Positions 1-25,953 of a stretch of 64,000 nt of DNA are shown piece by piece (the stretch's first letter is position 1; every line of letters begins with the position of its first letter). The stretch is taken from positions 63,484 to 127,483 of the forward strand of contig JAWQFJ010002873.1 of the NCBI GenBank assembly GCA_034096865.1, read 5' to 3'. The position numbers and the translations under genes were made by a program. Source of the stretch: Theodoxus fluviatilis (lineage: Eukaryota > Mollusca > Gastropoda > Cycloneritida > Neritidae). The notes under the pieces are model-generated. The model had not been told where the DNA came from, made no database searches, and saw only the letters and a list, made by a program, of their open reading frames with translations.

Positions 1-856
1 GCTGAAGAATATAACAAAAATACAATATGTTTACATATGAATTATTGTTAATACCATCTCCTTTTTTTCTCTGCAACTGAATACAAAGATTATCACTATA
101 ATATCAGCCTCATTTCTATCCATTCCATGTCTTTTCCATAAACCAACAAAGTAAATAAAAATAAAAACAATTATTCTGGTTTGCATCCTTACTACCCTTC
201 ATACTGTGCAACAGTCTGCTAGCTCTGTACAATATGGGACAATTATACATGGGTTTTTTTAACACTCAGACCTGGCACGACGTAGTTGTTAGTTTTTACA
301 AACTAAAGAGAAAATGTATTTCATTTGAATAAAATAGCTATCCTCACTGTGCACAACTAAATGCATCATTACAGAAATAGAGCTTGCACTTGTAAGCCTT
401 GTCTCAGTGTCTCAGTACATAACAGATCTGTAGAATTTGACAACTCTCCCTCTTGCTTGACAGCTATTCAGAAGCGAATCCTTCACAACTTTCAACTAAC
501 TTACACAAGTAACTTCTCTTGCCGACGTAATTCTAAATGTCAGTAATAATCTGCTTTGCAAAAACTTTGTTCTGCAGACTTCAACTTCAGCAGAGATAAT
601 GCATTAACAGCTGCGGTCAGATGTTAAGGATTGATCTCCTTAAGTTGGCACTCCATGACTTCTCATCCTATTCCTCAGCTCACTGAGTGGCCATTCTACA
701 ATTTACACTTTTTCAGTCTCAAGGATATGACAAATAAATAGGTTGGCTTAGAAGAGTAGGAGGAGGGGCAAGGCGAGGTGGAGGGGCAGGAAAGGGAGGG
801 GGGTGGGAGGTGGAGAAGAAAGAGAAGGCAGAAGACACTTTGGAGAAGTCATACAG
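1..856. other. Intergenic, no gene seen
   Basis: AT-rich sequence without a convincing reading frame; the longest open stretch (361-546, plus) is 61 residues and matches no family I know. Nothing else is supported here. Confidence 0.5.
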
Positions 857-1094
857 GTGGAGGAGGAGGAGGAGGAGGAGGAGGAGGAGGAGGAGGAGGA
901 GGAGGAGGAGGAGGAGGAGGAGGAGGAGGAGGAGGAGGAGGAGGAGGAGGAGGAGGAGGAAAAGGAGGAGGAGGAGGAAAAGGAGGAGGAGGAAAAGGAG
1001 GAGGAGGAGGAGGAGGAGGAAAAGGAGGAGGAGATGGAGGAGGAGGAGATGGAGGAGGAGGAGGAGGAGATGGAGGAGGAGATGGAGGAGGAGA
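857..1094. repeat. (GGA)n microsatellite
   Basis: Almost pure GGA trinucleotide array, broken by AAAGGA and GATGGA variants towards its right end. It is open in several frames and gives spurious poly-Glu, poly-Gly, poly-Arg and poly-Ser/Pro frames. Confidence 0.97.
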
Positions 1095-1205
1095 CCGGCA
1101 AAACACTGAAGGTCGTAACTTTTACCGTCGATGGAAACAATGCGTGTCTTCTGCGCATGCGTGCAGACCTAATTACCAGCCGGATACAAGGGGGAACTTG
1201 TGCAG

Positions 1206-1355
<150 letters not shown>

Positions 1356-3890
1356 AAGAAGACGTGTGTTGCAGCTGCAGAGTTTATGGCCCGTTTCTCT
1401 ATATGTTCGTTCGTTTGTTTGTTTGCTTGATTACTGAGCTAGGGAAGAAAATGAAAACACTTGACGAATACGAATGACATTAGAAGTGCACATTATCCCC
1501 TAAAGGTTTGTTCAGCTGAGCTTGAGACTTTAATTTTTAGGCTGCCTTAAATCTCCCTATGCACACCGCTCCAGATCTAAAAAGCTCATAAGTAAGCTGT
1601 TCCCCAATTGTGCCGGCAAATACTGATGGTTTTCTAACATAGGGACAAGCCAGTGCTAAATCAACTGAGGCTCACACAATGACACAATGACCTTAAACCG
1701 CAGTGCAGTATATCATACATGTAAGCTTCCCCTCTCCATACCCATCTCTTTGGCATTGCACATTGCAGAAAGCTGTCTATGGGTAACAGATGCAGACCTC
1801 AAGAAGTTGTAGGTCAAAAAGCTTAATGCTCATTGTAGGGGTATTAAGCAGTATCAAAATCCAACTATTCTCACCCTGATAGTTTTGTTTAATCAGTGAT
1901 GACCATCCATGTCCAAAATGTCATCTTCTTATAAACTTGACAGGCGTCCATGTTACCTTCCTTCATGTCAGTGACTTTTATCTTTAAAATCTGCTGCACT
2001 TACAGGTAAATTACAGTAATTGAAGTAATCATCATCATAATTAACATATGCTTATGACATTATCACCTAGTTAAAACACACAGCAACTTCAACCAAATTT
2101 ACTTGAAAAGAAAACATAATCCAAAACCTGAGTTTCTCCTTGCAATGTTCTCAAATCAGAGGATGTTGAGTTATCATGGACGAATAATGTCACTAGAGTC
2201 TTGGTTACAACCACCAGCTATCTGAGTTCATGCGTCACAACAAATAGGCTGACGATGCATAGATAAATCTATTAAATTTATAATCACCATTCATTAAACA
2301 AAAATGTGAACGCCAACGGCAACATTTACAACCTAGCAGTAGCACTAGCACGGCCATCGCGACATAATTTACATGAAAATGCTGCTACATTATTACAGTA
2401 TCTGTCCCACTGCTGCTGAATTTTATGGTAACAACAATACCACAAACGTCCCATTCAATGCACGTACCTGCTAACAAAGCTAAAATAATGCTTTTTTGCA
2501 CGCCTACACTACAGCCAGGGTCCCTGGGATTGAATGCGAAAGTTATCTATTACTCTGATTGCAGATGGCATTCAGTCAGCTGATGAAAGCCGGGCTGCAT
2601 AGTTGAGCGAAACTAAGACAATTAGTTTGTGCAAGCTCCACTAGAAGGCCTTGCAACTATCTTCTTTCTTTTTTTAGCTCACGGCTTATGTTTTTATTTA
2701 ATGGAAATGTCACTGGTGTCCTCGCATACTTCACGGACGACAACTCTGTCGACAGGTGCCCAAGAGAACGGAGATCAAAAGACCAAACAACTCATGGGAA
2801 GTTAAAGTGTTCTTGGCTGATACTTAGGGAGAGATGTGGAGGATATATTCGAACTGAGATTTGTGATTACAGACAAGCACCCAATAAATCACACGTGCAT
2901 TCGGCAATCTGCGAACCGATTCCAAATAAGTCGACCGCATCATGTGACCCAACAGTTACAGACAGCATAATAAACCTGAATCATACGCTCACAAGAAACC
3001 CCAAGCTATTTCTTTTCACAAAGGATTATACGTCAAATTCAGAGGATGCCGCCTACTTTATGGTTCTGTTCTACGGTTTGCTGTGGAACACATCCCTTTG
3101 ATGTCATCATGGATTTGTAATAAAAATACGGTCAATCTTAGAGGCCAATCGATTCTCTTGCTGCTTATCTGCCAAGCAGAACCAAGGTAGAACCAGATAG
3201 TTTTGAAGACTCAGAGAGCCCAGTTCCTTTAAAGAGTGCTTCAGCGATACACGACAACATGAATCTCACCTTCCAGAGAAGTAAACAGTGATCAGCTCAT
3301 CACAGAATCGTCAGTTTTAGGATGGACGAGAGCGTCCCCAGTCGCGGGAAGCCATACTTCGTCTGCTCTCGCAGGAAATAAATTTGTGACGTCAGAGAGC
3401 CTCTGAATTATCTCCCCTTTATTTGAAGCCGCACGATTGAAAAGTAAAGGATGTGTCAGCCGAATATGAGTCACTCGGTGACGATTGAAAAGATAACTAG
3501 TTTCTGTATTCAACTACAGAGAAACTGGCAAAGAAAGCAACAAAGAACGCCGACGCATTGCAGGAGAAATGAATGGACTTGTTTGAATAGAGGGACGTAG
3601 GGGGTCATGTGCAGTTGTAGATGGGCTGCTGGTGGCGAGATCTTTTTTTCCGTTTCTTTGCCCACAATCAACTATAGTGATTATTCTGGCAAGTTTTCCC
3701 TGGCGTTATTCTTACACCTGGGTGGGGAGATCTTCCTTGCAGTTTGTGAGCATATTGTTATAAACATGCCGAACCTGTTGGTTAAACGGGATAAACGACA
3801 CGTTGTCGGGCTAAGACATGCCTCCACGGAAGAATACAGTTATTAAAACAAGACTTCAGCATTAGCAAACGCGACACCAGCAGCAGCACC
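1356..3890. other. Intergenic, no gene recognised
   Basis: Unique-looking AT-rich DNA. One 137-codon plus-strand frame (2688-3101) is open but shows no family resemblance, no obvious signal and no splice partners; it is not called as a gene. Confidence 0.5.
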
Positions 3891-3929
3891 ACATCAAAGA
3901 CCTATATTATCCTTGACCACATACTGTGG

Positions 3930-4005
3930 TGGATATCACAGGCTTGCGTCATTGGGCAAGGTGCTTAACCTACATTGCCTCACCCACCGAGGAGAAAAAC
4001 CGGTG
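3930..4005 (+). mobile_element. SINE tail-like fragment
   Basis: The stretch around 3951-3994 (a TTGGGCAAGGTGCTTAACC-type phrase followed by a TGCCTCACCCACC phrase) resembles the conserved non-tRNA part of tRNA-derived SINEs of the MetaSINE kind, as remembered. No tRNA-like head is visible upstream. A short GGT/GAT repeat follows. Confidence 0.4.
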
Positions 4006-4649
4006 GTGGTGGTGGCAATGGTGGTGGTGATGATGATGTGCGTGGGTATGTGTGTGCCTCATATCACCGTGACTGGAGCAGTGCTAATCTAGGTAGACAG
4101 TTTCTTGTGTCTTTGGAATTGTCTTGCGGACAAGAACTTAATAAAATGCAAGACGACTGGTGGACTTCAGAGGAAGAGCTTCCCGTGTTCAAGTGTTTCG
4201 GCCCTGTGTTCCTGACACTCTCGAGGGGAGCCGTCAGTTGTCAACAGTGACCAGGCACACTGTGTGGTGGTAGGCCTCGCCGATAGGCTGGGGATGTCAT
4301 AAGTAGGGGGCTCGTTTGCCTTTGCTTGTAGACTCCCACGTTCTACGGACTGTCCCCTGGGTGCCCTTTGGTGTGCCACTTGGTGTCGCTCTTCAGCCAA
4401 CTCCAGCAGGATGCCTTCTCTGCCGCTTCAGCCATGGCCTTCAGGAAATTCAGTGTCTTAAATTAAGGGAGACATGCTGCCTGCAGACCTTGTGAGCAGA
4501 GCAACCAATGAAATCTCTCGCATCTGTCTCGGATGCGAGTACCATGGCCCTGAATTCACGTGCAGCTAAGCGCTTGGCGGGTGGCTAATACTTAGCAAAA
4601 TGTAGTCTCCTGATGAGTTGAAATGGTTACTGGGCTCTGCACATTGTAG

Positions 4650-5115
4650 ACTGGTGGTGAAATTCCACAAAACGAATTTCCCTCTGAGAACAAAAGTAAG
4701 ATTGTTGACGTTTGTGTTATTGCCATTATTAATAACTTGTCACTTGAAGAGATACATTTCCATCTTAATTTCTAAGGCCAGTAGCTTCTTCAGGAGACTC
4801 ACTTCTGGAGTGTGGGGAGAGTAGAGATGGTTCTTAGAAGTGAAAATTGCTGTGCAGAGCTGCGATGCTCGCATCCTTGCTATATGGAGTAGAGACCTGT
4901 CACAGGTGAACTCCTTGGCAGCCTCAACAGTTCCACCTCAGATGTCTAGACAAGTGTCAAATAACGAACATCTTGAGAAGATTGGGACTGTCAGAATTTG
5001 AAGCACTGTCATGAAACATCACATTTCTTGGCAGTGGGGGTGGGGCTAGAGGCTCCATCAACCACTACAGAGACTGGAGCATCCCTACAGCCGACAAAAA
5101 CAACTGGCCACCTGG
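4650..5115 (+). pseudogene. Decayed LINE reverse-transcriptase C-terminal fragment
   Basis: Translation pieces scattered over different frames read like the post-catalytic part of a non-LTR retrotransposon reverse transcriptase: LLYGVETCHR near 4890, QPQQFHLRCL near 4920-4950, then TNILRRLGLSEFEAL near 4968-5010. The copy is broken by frameshifts and stops and cannot encode a protein. No poly-A or target-site duplication could be fixed, so the ends are approximate. Confidence 0.6.
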
Positions 5116-6623
5116 TGCAGTTACTAGAAAGCTGAAATCTGTAAGTTACTGGAAAGCAGAAATTTGTTAGTTACTGGAAAGCAGTAATTTGGAAATCAAA
5201 TGCTTCTGAGATCAATGTTTGCTTGTTCTTGGCAACAACAGATGCCTGAAGAAAAAAAAAGTAAAAAAAAAACAACCCTGAGCAGCACCATGTTTGTGAA
5301 TGATATAAAGTTTGTTTGAGCTGCTGTCTCTTCCTAAGCACTACCGATGTTGAAATGGACAGACTAGCATGGAATGTGTCAGTGTATGTTATATGTGAAA
5401 TGTACACGTGTGCACGTGTCTACATGTATGTGTGCATCTCTGTATGTAGTTTGTGTGCATGTGTGTGAATGTGTGAAGTGTAAATGTTCAAGTCACAGTG
5501 TGCACTGGTCCTTTAGTTGGTGCATTTTGGACTTGCATCTTCAGAGGAATCCATACTGGAAAGGGGTTCAGTGCACTGAGAATAAAAAGAAAAGTACAGC
5601 ATCTTACTGCTGAATCCAACAATAAGATAGATACATTTGGCACTGAAACATCAGCGGTGGCAGTTCACATGGTGAGGCTGTGAATTTGCTGTGGTCAAAC
5701 AATGACAGTCATAACTCTTCTGCTCAATGAAAAAGATTGAACACCTCATATCAAACTTCCATTTTATTATCACATATTTTAAGTGCAGTAAGCACAAGCT
5801 ATGCAATCAAAAGCATTTTTCTGATGCATTTGACTAACTCTGCTTATGAAACTGTATCGAACAACTCACATAACCTGAAAATCATCCATGCTAATGCAAT
5901 TTCATCTGACCAGTTAACCACTGAATGGGAAATGCTGCAATGACTTGGTTCAACTAGAAGAGCGGTTGGATTCCTGTGAGTAACCACATTGTGACTATGG
6001 CCTGTCCCTGACTGTGGTCCAGCTGTCCTTTCAAGTGTTCTAAATAAAGTGGTGTAAATGATCGGAAACCACAAAACCACTGTCCTGAGAAGCCACAACT
6101 TCTTTCATAAGTTTGTCCAAAACTTCCTGATCTGAAGCTGTCAAATGCACCACCTAAACTATTAGTTTCAGGAAGACATCCACAATAATTAGAAATGTTA
6201 CAGTCATTTGAGCCAGAGTTAATCACATATCAAATGTTTTTGGAGGGGGGTGGGTGGGGGGGAACCCTTCCACTGTTCTTCAAATTGTATGGGAAAACGA
6301 TTTTTAAAAGCTAATGTCAAGAAGAGAATCGATGGCTTCTCCATTTGAGCAGGACCCGCAGACTGCGAACACACTGTAGAAAGAATTCCGTTTCATGATG
6401 AAATAAGTTCTAGCATTCCCATGAACTTTTCTTCAAGTCATCCCCACTCCGAATCACAGGTTATGCCGCTTATCAGCATGGATGAGACATCTATTGCAAC
6501 ACGAAGAAGCCAGCGTAGCTTGCTAGTCACACCTTGCTCTGTCCGTCTGTGTGCAAGTGGGTTGGGCACCATTTCTATCCATCCAGCCCACCATGCATTA
6601 TTTTTGGCACAGTTGTATGAATA
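5116..6623. other. Intergenic, nothing recognised
   Basis: AT-rich sequence with only short reading frames and a TG-rich patch around 5390-5480. No RNA gene, repeat family or exon could be supported. Confidence 0.5.
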
Positions 6624-6740
6624 GGATGGGTGATGGATGATGGATGGATGGATGGATGGATGGATGGATGGATGGATGGATGGATGGATGGATGGATGGA
6701 TGGATGGATGGATGGATGGATGGATGGATGGATGGATGGA
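6624..6740. repeat. (GGAT)n microsatellite
   Basis: Tetranucleotide array of GGAT units with a degenerate right edge (AAGGATTTGAAGGATGAA and so on). Confidence 0.97.
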
Positions 6741-8689
6741 AGGATTTGAAGGATGAATTTGATGGATGGGTAGGTGGGTGGACATTTTGGATGGTGCAAG
6801 GACAACTGGTGAAGCAAAACATAGAATGCATACATGCAACTGAACAATTAAAAAATGCCCAAATCAGAATTAAAGAAAGCAACCAAATATTATGTGACAT
6901 TAACATAACTGGCAATAGGTCAAGCAATCAAATCACTCAAAATCAAATGACAACTGGTTTTTCCAGACATCATTCATACCTAATATTTGCTCCTCTCATA
7001 TAATGTTTGATAAGGTTACAGGAAAAACTCAAGCACAAGGATTTTGGCAGAGCTAGCTTTCGTGGTTATTTCTCCCTTGAAGAAAGCAGATAAACCATGT
7101 CCACTTTACTGCCTGTTGCTGATCCAGTGAATCTTCACAGTGACAGAGGAAAAAACTATCACATTGGACTACTAAAAATGCAGTTGCTACACATGCACAC
7201 CAAAACTGGCAGTATGAAGTAGATCCATTACAGCTGGATAAGATCTCTTCCACTTTCCTGTAAGCCAAAACTGAGCATGACTCAATATTCATCATGCTTT
7301 ACTGCCCTCAATATGAATCATTTCTTTGAGAACAAGTACCCATGAGCTTAGGAACTTGGATGCCAAGACTTATTTCCTAGAGATTAGTTTTGGAATTAAA
7401 ACTTTGAGATTTACACAAGAATTTCAGCAGCCAAATTTACTAAATGAACTGAACTTCAAATAATATGGCAATGAAAGAGGAGGTGGTTGGTGGACATTGC
7501 TGCCTACTAGCTTCATCAAATAAAGATAAAACATTCCCCTAGATGCTGAGCTTTCAACAGAGAACAGTAACAAGTCTGTTTTGGTCTGCCAGTGCATGTA
7601 TAGGCTTGGATGCAGAAAATCATCTGGATTGGTGAAACTCATCACAAGAACCATGCCATCACAAAATGCAACATTGTGGTGGTTTAGAAAGTAATTGTGT
7701 CCCACCAACTTCATGTTTGCTTGACTAAAAATGGACAATACTGCCAGTCACATGGAGCCCTTTTGTCTCTATTACTAAAATTTACAAAGATGCCACATTC
7801 ATTTCAATGTGCCTTCTAAGGATTTGTTTCCCTTGGCCATGTGGCCAAGCAAAATTAACATTGGGGCTCTCCTTGCAAGTAGGCCAGCTCATTATACCCT
7901 TGTGGACAGTCTTTTCTTGGCCAAAAAGTTTAAAACAAAACGAATGAGAATTAAACTAAGCACCTACAGTCAACAATGCACTGCCACACAGGAAATTTGC
8001 ACCAAACGGCATTCATGGAAAAAAAAGAAAAATATTATTCATACCTTTCACAGACCTAAGCTTCTGAAGCAGCTTGAGTTACCTCCCTTGACTTTATCTA
8101 AACAAGCCAGAAACTGCTTCACTTGTATTTATCAAATCTGAACTCCAGCAACCAAGCATTCATTTTTCTGTGATAAGCATTTACATTTTGAAATCACAAT
8201 TTTAACAGAGATGTTACTCCCAAGACAGGACAGATGATGTCTCTGGTACACAGGCCCATGCTGAACAGACAGCCATGTTTGTGACCCTGCAACCACAAAT
8301 TCCAGAGCTCAATACCTTTTGGTAATTTCAAGTTACGCATCTGTGCAAACAGATGAGCAAACAAGCTTTTTAACAGTGTGAGAATGATCAAATTTGCGAT
8401 TAATAACAAAAATGCTATGCATATTCAAAGACCTGTATACATGTGCCTGGCATTTCCAGAATAATGTAGATGAATACAGAAATCGAACAGGATTTGCATA
8501 TGGAAATGCCATTTCTGAAGGTATGTTTTATGGTATGCATACAGATACCAGCCAGTAAAATTCACTGATTTTGAAGCAAGGAGGGATTCCTGGTTATTTC
8601 TATGATGCACCCAACCAGATTTCACACTATTCTAAGGACATTTTGTCATCTTTTTTCATGATTACATACATTTAGGGTATGCATTTCTT
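6741..8689. other. Intergenic or possible long 3' UTR, nothing recognised
   Basis: Repeat-poor AT-rich DNA. Open frames such as 7424-7738 (minus) and 7809-8141 (plus) match no family I recognise. The stretch could belong to a very long MEPCE 3' UTR, but nothing in the sequence proves it. Confidence 0.35.
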
Positions 8690-8875
8690 TTAAAGGCAAG
8701 TACTTATTATAGATATGATGGTCAGCCTCTGTAGGCTATGTAAGGCAATTAATCACAACAAAAATAGAAGAGCTGGTTAGAAGAGCAAATCAAGTCAAAT
8801 TTCCTCATCATTCAACCCTTATGAAATGCAGTGGGTTTATTTTTACCCCCAACCCACAAGGGGGATTGTAGACTT
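8690..8875 (-). repeat. Old copy of SINE-like repeat (copy C)
   Basis: Diverged relative of the copies at 41.6, 43.3 and 43.7 kb: it keeps the GCCTCTGTAGGCTATGTAAGG block, the AATTAATCACAA block and, about 110 bp later, the CCCCAACCCACAAGGGGGA block in the same order and spacing. The orientation given assumes that the GGCC/CCAA end is the tail. Confidence 0.5.
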
Positions 8876-11836
8876 GATGATGTAGGAGCCAAAAGGCAAC
8901 TACCTTGAATTCTACAATTCAACTACCATTCACCTTTGCCATTTTCTCAACATGACCAAGGCAAGAAGAGAGTGATTTTGTGATGCAGGGTCCCTACTGT
9001 CTGCCCTGCCTGTCGTGCCTCAAGGACTGCCTTTCCAACACCCATTCTAGTCACAGAGAAAGCTGCAGACAGATTGGGACACAACCGCCCTGCCCTCCAG
9101 GTCATGCTTCCGTTGCATGAGGAGTGATTCCTCATCACTCACATAAAAATGCATGAACTACTCAAAAAAGCCAAAGACCACTTGTTAAAAACTGAATGAA
9201 AACAACCCTTGTAAATGATTTCACATTCTGTTATTTTAATACAATTTCTTATGCATATGAACTCAAGGTATTTCAGAAAACAAACCTACTGGTCTTGTTT
9301 TCTGGTTCCTTGGAACAGACATGGTACCCCAAGTTTGCAGAAATCAAAGAAAACAGAATACAGACATGTTGTTTGACATAGAAAGCTTATATTGGATTAA
9401 AAACTATCATACTGAAGACAATTCAAGCTAATGCAAAAGAAATCTCTCAGTCTAGATCAATTGGTTTTTTTTAAAAAGAGTCAACAGAGCCAATCCAAAG
9501 TAAGACATACAAAGGAGGAAGCACCAGAGCGTATTAGGTATAAAGAAGAATAAGAGCCAACATCACAACAGATCAACAAAAAGCATCAAAAAGACCATCC
9601 ATCAAATCCAGGCTGCCTGCATCCATTTGGTACACCCTTCCAATTCATTTGCAAAGATTGGAACATAGATCTATCCAAACACATCATATGATAATCAGGA
9701 TTAATGACAAGAAATGTGCCTTATAACATTAACACTTGAAATTTCTTTGAATTAGTAATTATCCCTAAACCAAATGAGACATATCTGTCAGTTTTATTAT
9801 GGGCTATGCGGCCAATCGGAAGTTTTCTACAGAACAACTTTGGGATGTGCACCTGGATTTGATCAATCTTGTTCAAACCTCCATCCACACAAACAACAGG
9901 AGATGTGCCCATTTGGAAAAGGAAATTAATTTTCTATATTTTCAAAACAAACAAAAGGTTACTTGCAAGAACCAATGGCTTTCAATTCATACTGGTTGAT
10001 ATGCAGGCAAAATGTACTGAGGCGCAAGGGTGGTTTGAAAGATTAAAAAACCAATAACTACTTCATCATACAGTGTTCCAGACACAGTTGTGTAAATGCA
10101 CTATGGTCAGAAAAACTTTGCACCCTCAAATTTTCAAGAGTCAGCTTTTTGCATCAGTCTTCTCCTTCCATCTGCCTTCCACCATGAGAAGAAAGAAAGT
10201 ACAGGGAAAAGGTACCAGAAACAAACTCTAAGGAAAAAGGTAAAAGGAGTAAAAAGGAGGGGGGGGGGGGGGGGGGGGGAAACCAGACCCCCAAGATAGA
10301 TATATCCAGATTTCACAAAAACAAAACTGGAATACCATTTCACTCAGTTTCTCAGAATGATAGTTCCTTTGCATTTATAGCTGGAAAGTTGAAAGTTTCA
10401 GAAATCTGAGTTTTCTGAAGCAGAACTTATTATGTAACACTGAAACATAAATTGGACGATCACCAATACTCAAATAAACATTCATGCTTCCTTTAAAACT
10501 TCTAGTGCACAAAAGTTCTGGTGTCATTTTCAGGACTTTCCGGTGCACAAATTACATTGAGTATTCATAACAATGAGCTGAAGAATACAAAAAAAGGTAC
10601 TGCTGATGGCAGAAAAATATCTACTGGAACAATGTTTTAAAAATAAACCCATCTCCTAAGCTGCTTTTTGTTACTTTTCCTCTGATACTCTACTATTCTG
10701 ATACAATACTACTTTCCCCATGGATACAATTTTATTAAAGCTATTTTTAGAATTTCTTTTCCTGTTATCTATTTCTTGTTACTTTACTTCCATGTTACTT
10801 TACTTTTCCCACTTCATTTCTTGCTGTTTTCTTTGAGAGTTCCCTGTCCACCAACCTAGAGCAGTTGGGCAGAAGGAGAGTCTGTCTGGGGCAATTCAAA
10901 CACAGCCAAACTTCCACAGAGAACAGACAAGAAAACATTAGATGTCCAGATGCAAAAAGCACAGACTGAGACATCTCTACTATTTGTCTGATTGCATGAC
11001 TTACATTCACATCAGACAAGACCAGCCAATCTGCACTGTTCACCCTACATCATCAACACTGACACCCAATAACTGAAGCATGGGGGGGGAGAAAAGGCAG
11101 TCAAGTCATCCCACACAGGGCCTGAACCACAGCCCTGAATCAGTCTCTCCTCAGTCTTCCATCCGTATTATTAAATCTTTATCTGCATTGCTTTTACCAC
11201 AAAGCATGAACACATACCTCTCTAGGTATTCCTTTTACAAACTAAAACTTGGAGATGAACATTCAATACCAAAAAATAAACTTAAAAAAACAACACACAC
11301 ACACAAAGAAAGAGTACAGAACAGTCAGTGATCAGTGCTCACAACAACATCAAAATGGAAAATATGGAAAATAAGGAATTCAGCTGAAGGAAGTGGGATC
11401 TACACGCATGACTGCCAGGCTGCCTGGGACTCCAAGTCAGCCCCTTAGGGAGTCAAGTGCTGCTTGACGACATCACGGGGACTTGCACACATGCAAAGGA
11501 AAGAGTGCTGCACCATCTGACAAGGGCTCCAGTCTTGAAGTCAAGGAAGATGTCTGTGGGAAGTCTCTCTCCCCACCACCACACATCAGTGTCGATATTT
11601 ACATCATCCAACATGTTTGGGTCCATGGTGCCCACAGTGCTTGAACATGTCACAATACTTGCCACATTGCTTTTCTCCAAGAATCGCCGGTTTCCCTTGG
11701 ACTGCAAGACAGCTCCTGCAAGAGTTTCATAGCTCCAATGCAAGAGAAGCTGTCCATGCCAGTGAGAGAAGTTTACCAGCAGACCATGACTGCAAATGAA
11801 ACAAACTGCTGCACAGATGGAAAAAACATACATCCA
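8876..11836. other. Intergenic or possible long 3' UTR, nothing recognised
   Basis: Repeat-poor sequence apart from a G run at 10258-10279. A 126-codon minus frame at 11453-11833 is open but unrecognised. No exon with splice signals plus family resemblance was found. Confidence 0.35.
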
Positions 11837-12664
11837 CTGTTTGTAGGTACCGGCACCCTCTATACAGCTATGCGGGAAACACCAAAATTGCTTGAAATTT
11901 GGCCTTTTCTCAGAAGAGATTTCTCCATTCTGTTTTTATTCCCATGTTTAATATTGCTTGAAAAACAAAGTTTGAATCTTCTTCTATCGATTGCAGCTAA
12001 TTAATATTAGTTTAATGCAAGAACGCAAGTGTAAAAATTAATTAGAAAAGCAATCCCACATGCTGAAAGCTCAGCGTGCGCAGCTCTGGCCGCCATTGGT
12101 TTCCCGTCTCGTGTGGTTGCCGAAATCGGGTCACTGTGGAAAATTCCATTGCGCGTGTGTAAAAGTTTCATTCATGGTATGCAAATGATTTGAGGTTGAA
12201 AGAGGAATGATTCTGTACAGTGACTGTAAAAACTACCTTGCTGCTCACCCTGGCAATTAACAGGATATTGTAGTTGTACATATGCATTCATATTATAAAC
12301 CGTTTGTGCTCTGGGACTGAAATTCAGTGTACTGTCGTTGACCATTTTTCGCATATTTTTGTTATGACTATTGTTACAACTATAGAATCTTGTGTTGATT
12401 CTGAATCTTTTTGAGTTGTTTGATATGTACATAAACTGTAGACCAAATTTGAATACTCTTGAGTCTTGTCTGCTGTTCATGTGAAGATAAGTTTTCCAGT
12501 TTTACGGCTGAAACGGGCATAAATTCTTCATAATTATGTTTTGCAATTTCTGACTATTGAATTACTTGTGAATGTTTTTGAGTTGCTTAGTGTGCATAAA
12601 TTGCATACCAAATTAGAAAGCTGACCCTTGAATAAATTTGAAGATAATTGTCTTTAAGTTCACT

Positions 12665-12798
12665 CTTTCCACTGTGCCACCACTAAAAACTTGCGCTATT
12701 TTACTTTCACAAGCACATTTAGTTATAACTACTTTCCACTGTGCAACCACTAAAAACTTGTGCTATTTTACTTTCACAAGCACATTTAGTTATAACTA
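12665..12798. repeat. 67-bp tandem duplication inside element 1
   Basis: Two adjacent copies starting CTTTCCACTGTGC at 12665 and 12732 differ at only a few bases, so the duplication is recent relative to the element. Confidence 0.9.
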
Positions 12799-13308
12799 CT
12801 AACTTAAAATATTGAATTTGAATGTTTGTCTGTTGCTTATTGTGTCCATAAACTACAGGCCAAATTTGAATACTCAGACTGCCATAGTTCTGAAGATATT
12901 GGTCTTTAAAGTGAAATTTAGTTTAAAACTGCCTATTTCTGTCATGGAAATTGAGGTTTTTGTCAATTTTTAAGCCCTATAACTTTTTTCCCACTAAACT
13001 GTATTGCTATTAAAAAAAGGCTTAATATATATGTCCATAGAGGTGTGAAAATGGATTTTAAGGCCTCTGTGTCCCTTATTATTAGAACTACAGACCTGTA
13101 AACATGCCCCCCCGGGCAATATTTATGCTCTTTTGAAGTCATTTTGAAGCCACTTTGGTATGATATCTCTGCTTTATCCTTCCTGCAGGCATGTTTCTTA
13201 TTGCAGATTCTTACTGGCAGCAATTTCTATTTTAAGAATATGTCAATATCTGAACTGTGCTGTATTAGTGTAAACAATGATAAAGTTGTAAAATTGCTGA
13301 AATCTTTG

Positions 13309-13314
13309 TTTATT
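13309..13314 (-). terminator. Possible MEPCE poly-A signal inside element 1
   Basis: AATAAA on the minus strand, about 250 nt downstream of the MEPCE stop codon. It lies within the transposon, so the gene may use an element-derived cleavage site. Other AATAAA words occur further downstream, so the assignment is weak. Confidence 0.25.
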
Positions 13315-13563
13315 TTGGCCTTCACTCAGGGTCGCAACTTTGATGAGCAATATCTCGGGAACTAATAAAGCTAGCCACTTTTTTCTTCTTAGTTTTGTTA
13401 CCACTTTCCATAAAAACACATTTCATAAACAAAAGCACAAATCTAATTTTTGACTGCCGGTACCTACTGTTTGCAAGTAGCAGCTGTGCTCTCAGCCCCC
13501 AAGCAAGTTCCTCACAGTCAAAGGAGATCTGCTGCCATCAGCTGGAGTGGCTCCACAACTAGC

Positions 13564-25875
<12,312 letters not shown>

Positions 25876-25910
25876 CCTCGAACGTCGCGCGTTCGACTAA
25901 ACGACGTCTA

Positions 25911-25922
25911 CAGCACGTGCTG
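25911..25922. promoter_or_regulatory. Perfect palindromic E-box
   Basis: CAGCACGTGCTG, a 12-bp perfect palindrome with the CACGTG core bound by Myc/Max/USF-type bHLH factors, 36 bp upstream of the first MEPCE ATG. Confidence 0.6.
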
Positions 25923-25939
25923 TCGTAAACACTGCTCAA

Positions 25940-25946
25940 ACTTCCG
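25940..25946. promoter_or_regulatory. ETS-type site
   Basis: ACTTCCG (reverse complement CGGAAGT), the core of ETS/GABP sites common in TATA-less divergent promoters. Confidence 0.4.
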
Positions 25947-25953
25947 CTGGAGG

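Larger units (their letters stand above)
11844..13466. mobile_element. Terminal-inverted-repeat element 1 (TAGGTAC family)
   Basis: The ends are perfect 13-base inverted repeats: TAGGTACCGGCA at the left and TGCCGGTACCTA at the right. They are flanked by identical 7-bp direct repeats, CTGTTTG, at 11837-11843 and 13467-13473, the signature of a transposed segment. The 1,623 bp between have no coding capacity I can see, so this is a non-autonomous element. It contains a 67-bp tandem duplication (12665-12798). Its right end lies about 90 bp beyond the MEPCE stop codon. Superfamily is uncertain; a 7-8 bp duplication would fit hAT- or P-like enzymes. Confidence 0.8.

Noticed and set aside
1151..1162. 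NRF-1-like word TGCGCATGCGTG
   Set aside because: Isolated between microsatellites with no gene nearby; probably chance.
2688..3101. 137-codon plus-strand frame
   Set aside because: No family resemblance, no splice partners and ordinary length for chance in AT-rich DNA of this size.
11453..11833. 126-codon minus-strand frame
   Set aside because: Not recognised; plausible as MEPCE 3' UTR or intergenic sequence; no supporting signal.
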